DNA from: Actinomycetota bacterium
Lineage (GTDB): Bacteria; Actinomycetota; Humimicrobiia; Humimicrobiales; Humimicrobiaceae
NCBI GenBank assembly: GCA_003563375.1
Contig: PWSB01000208.1
Coordinates: 1 to 6,005, forward strand
Direction of reading: 5' to 3'
DNA length: 6,005 nt
Within the stretch, counting starts at the first letter, position 1. Every line of letters starts with the position of its first letter. Positions 4,862-6,005 of this stretch are shown here, piece after piece. A model generated the notes under the pieces. The model saw nothing but the letters and a program-made list of their open reading frames with translations, had not been told where the DNA came from and searched no databases. Both the position numbers and the translations under genes were made by a program.

Positions 4862-6005
4862 TTTTTTTCTTATTTAGGTCATCTATTATTTTATCTGCTT
4901 TTATAGTCTCTTTTCTTCCGTTGGAAAGGTCAAACTTTGTGACCTTATCGTGCTCTTGAGCCACATAAACAAGCTTGATCCCTTTCTGGGCCGCAGATGA
5001 TATGGGGTCGGTATCGCCGTCCATCATCATCTCCACGCTGATCCCGGCCTGCCTTATCCTCTGTGACAGCCTTATAAAGTCAGCATGCGCCCCGGTTTCT
5101 TTTACCAGAAGTATTTTAACCTCCCTGCGATAATCCGCAAGTGCTGCATTACCCATTGATTTGTGCAAAAGGTCCACATCCAGTGCAAAACCGGTAGCAG
5201 GGACATCCATGCCGAACTTTTTTATAAGCCTGTCATATCTTCCGCCATTTCCCACCATATCGGTGGTTGCAGGAGAATATACTTCGAACAGGAGTCCCGT
5301 ATAATAATCGAATTCTCTTACTATACCCAGGTCTATGAGCAGTACATTTCCAAAGCCTAGATCGGTGAGCACAGAGTGTACCTTCTTAAAATACAGGAGG
5401 CCCTCCTCTATTCTTTTTAGTCCGATGCTGCCAATTATTGCAGAAAAATCCCCTATGTCCCTCTGAGGCTTAATCAGGGACATGAAGGTCTCCGCTTTTT
5501 TGCTATCCGTATCTTCTAAAAAATTTTGGATGCTCACAAAATCCTTGGCAGCCAGATTTTTCTTGATAAAACCCCGCTGGCCCCTGGACAGGCCGAACCA
5601 GTCGCAGAGCCCTTCTATTATCTGAAGGTGGCCCAGCCCTATTTTGTAATCTTTGAAACCAAGCTGGGAAAGTATATGGTTTAGAAGTGCCAGGACCTCT
5701 ACATCGGCCATAAAGCTGCTTGAGCCTATAAGTTCAAGCCCTGCCTGGCTATAGACCCTTTTGACCCCTTCCTGGAGAACAGACTGGCGGAATGAATTGG
5801 CAAAATAACAGAACCTTGCCGGCAGCTGTTCCCTTTTTAGCCTCATGCCTGTCAGCCTGGCTATGGGTATGGTCATATCTGTTCTAAGGGATACCAGGCT
5901 TCCATCTATATCAAAGAAGTTTATAATTTTATTTGCCCATTTCTCCCCTGCTCCTGCAGAGATATTCCTGGTATATTCAACAACCGGTGTCTTTACCTCC
6001 CCATA
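4854..6005 (-). CDS. hisZ: ATP phosphoribosyltransferase regulatory subunit HisZ, 5' end cut by the window edge
   Basis: A histidyl-tRNA synthetase paralogue that does not charge tRNA but binds short HisG and is required for its activity and histidine feedback. The frame is open to the window edge, giving 383 visible residues; the ATG at 5876 is internal. Visible residues include class II motif 1 YGEVKTPVVE (1-10), LRTDMTIPIARL (40-51), ARFCYFANSFR (63-73), QAGLELIG (87-94), DLGIVREFDYYTGLLFEVY (225-243) and GNGGRYDRL (252-260). Probably about 20-30 N-terminal residues are missing. The LR.DMT.PIAR form and absence of the synthetase-type motif 2 Glu favour HisZ over HisS, as does the adjacent short hisG. 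LRTDMT replaces the usual LRPDMT. After residue 295 a region resembling a degenerate anticodon-binding domain remains, as in longer HisZ proteins such as that of B. subtilis. Confidence 0.93.
   Translation of the reverse strand, partial: YGEVKTPVVEYTRNISAGAGEKWANKIINFFDIDGSLVSLRTDMTIPIARLTGMRLKREQLPARFCYFANSFRQSVLQEGVKRVYSQAGLELIGSSSFMADVEVLALLNHILSQLGFKDYKIGLGHLQIIEGLCDWFGLSRGQRGFIKKNLAAKDFVSIQNFLEDTDSKKAETFMSLIKPQRDIGDFSAIIGSIGLKRIEEGLLYFKKVHSVLTDLGFGNVLLIDLGIVREFDYYTGLLFEVYSPATTDMVGNGGRYDRLIKKFGMDVPATGFALDVDLLHKSMGNAALADYRREVKILLVKETGAHADFIRLSQRIRQAGISVEMMMDGDTDPISSAAQKGIKLVYVAQEHDKVTKFDLSNGRKETIKADKIIDDLNKKKNA
4861..4868 (-). other. A8 homopolymer at the hisZ-hisG junction
   Basis: On the coding strand, eight consecutive A run up to and include the A of the hisG ATG, encoding the lysines at the end of HisZ. 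Removing one A from the message joins hisZ to hisG in one frame (Asn-Lys-Lys-Lys then Met-Leu-Asn-Ile of HisG). Whether RNA polymerase slips here cannot be told from sequence. Confidence 0.6.

Noticed and set aside
4854..5876. HisZ as a complete 340-residue protein starting at ATG 5876
   Set aside because: The frame stays open to the window edge and the upstream 43 codons encode class II motif 1 and the start of the LR.DMT motif, so this ATG is internal.
4854..6005. Histidyl-tRNA synthetase (hisS) instead of hisZ
   Set aside because: The motif 2 region has the HisZ form LR.DMT.PIAR rather than the synthetase form, and the gene overlaps a short hisG that needs HisZ.
1..6005. Attenuator, terminator, CRISPR, insertion sequence or RNA gene
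   Set aside because: No gap exceeds 14 bases, and I saw no repeat array, inverted terminal repeat, hairpin followed by a T run, or tRNA-like fold.

Overview
This window is a compact, one-directional block of histidine biosynthesis genes on the minus strand, followed without a break by a 6-phosphofructokinase gene. In transcription order (right to left) it reads hisZ (5' end outside the window), hisG, hisB, hisH, hisA, hisF, hisIE, pfkA (3' end outside the window). Almost every base is coding. The largest gap is 14 bases (hisB-hisH); the other junctions are overlaps of 4 to 29 bases or gaps of 1 to 6 bases. No RNA gene, mobile element, CRISPR array, terminator or promoter is visible, so the transcript start and end lie outside the window.

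The source looks bacterial. The short HisG plus HisZ pair, Shine-Dalgarno sites such as AAAGGAGG before hisF, GTG and TTG starts, and a Bacillus-like phosphofructokinase all suggest a Firmicutes-like or deep-branching, probably uncultured bacterium. Arginine is mostly AGG/AGA and isoleucine often ATA. TGA, TAA and TAG are all used as stops, so the code appears standard. The lineage guess is weak.

Together the genes encode: step 1 (HisG with HisZ: ATP + PRPP to PR-ATP), steps 2-3 (HisIE), step 4 (HisA), step 5 (HisH-HisF, imidazole glycerol phosphate synthase, also releasing AICAR to purine synthesis) and step 6 (HisB dehydratase). The later enzymes are absent here: hisC aminotransferase, histidinol-phosphate phosphatase and hisD. 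hisD often follows hisG in such operons, but here hisG overlaps hisB directly.

The system is well known and I do not see an undescribed one. Points worth a second look are: the phosphofructokinase gene attached to the operon through a TAG stop in the same frame; conservative acid swaps in that enzyme at its catalytic and allosteric metal sites; a run of eight A at hisZ-hisG where loss of one A would fuse the two subunits; a set of A8-A9 tracts all on the coding strand; a corrected hisA start (GTG at 3005); and a Lys-Gly-Tyr motif in HisG where Lys-Gly-Arg is usual.
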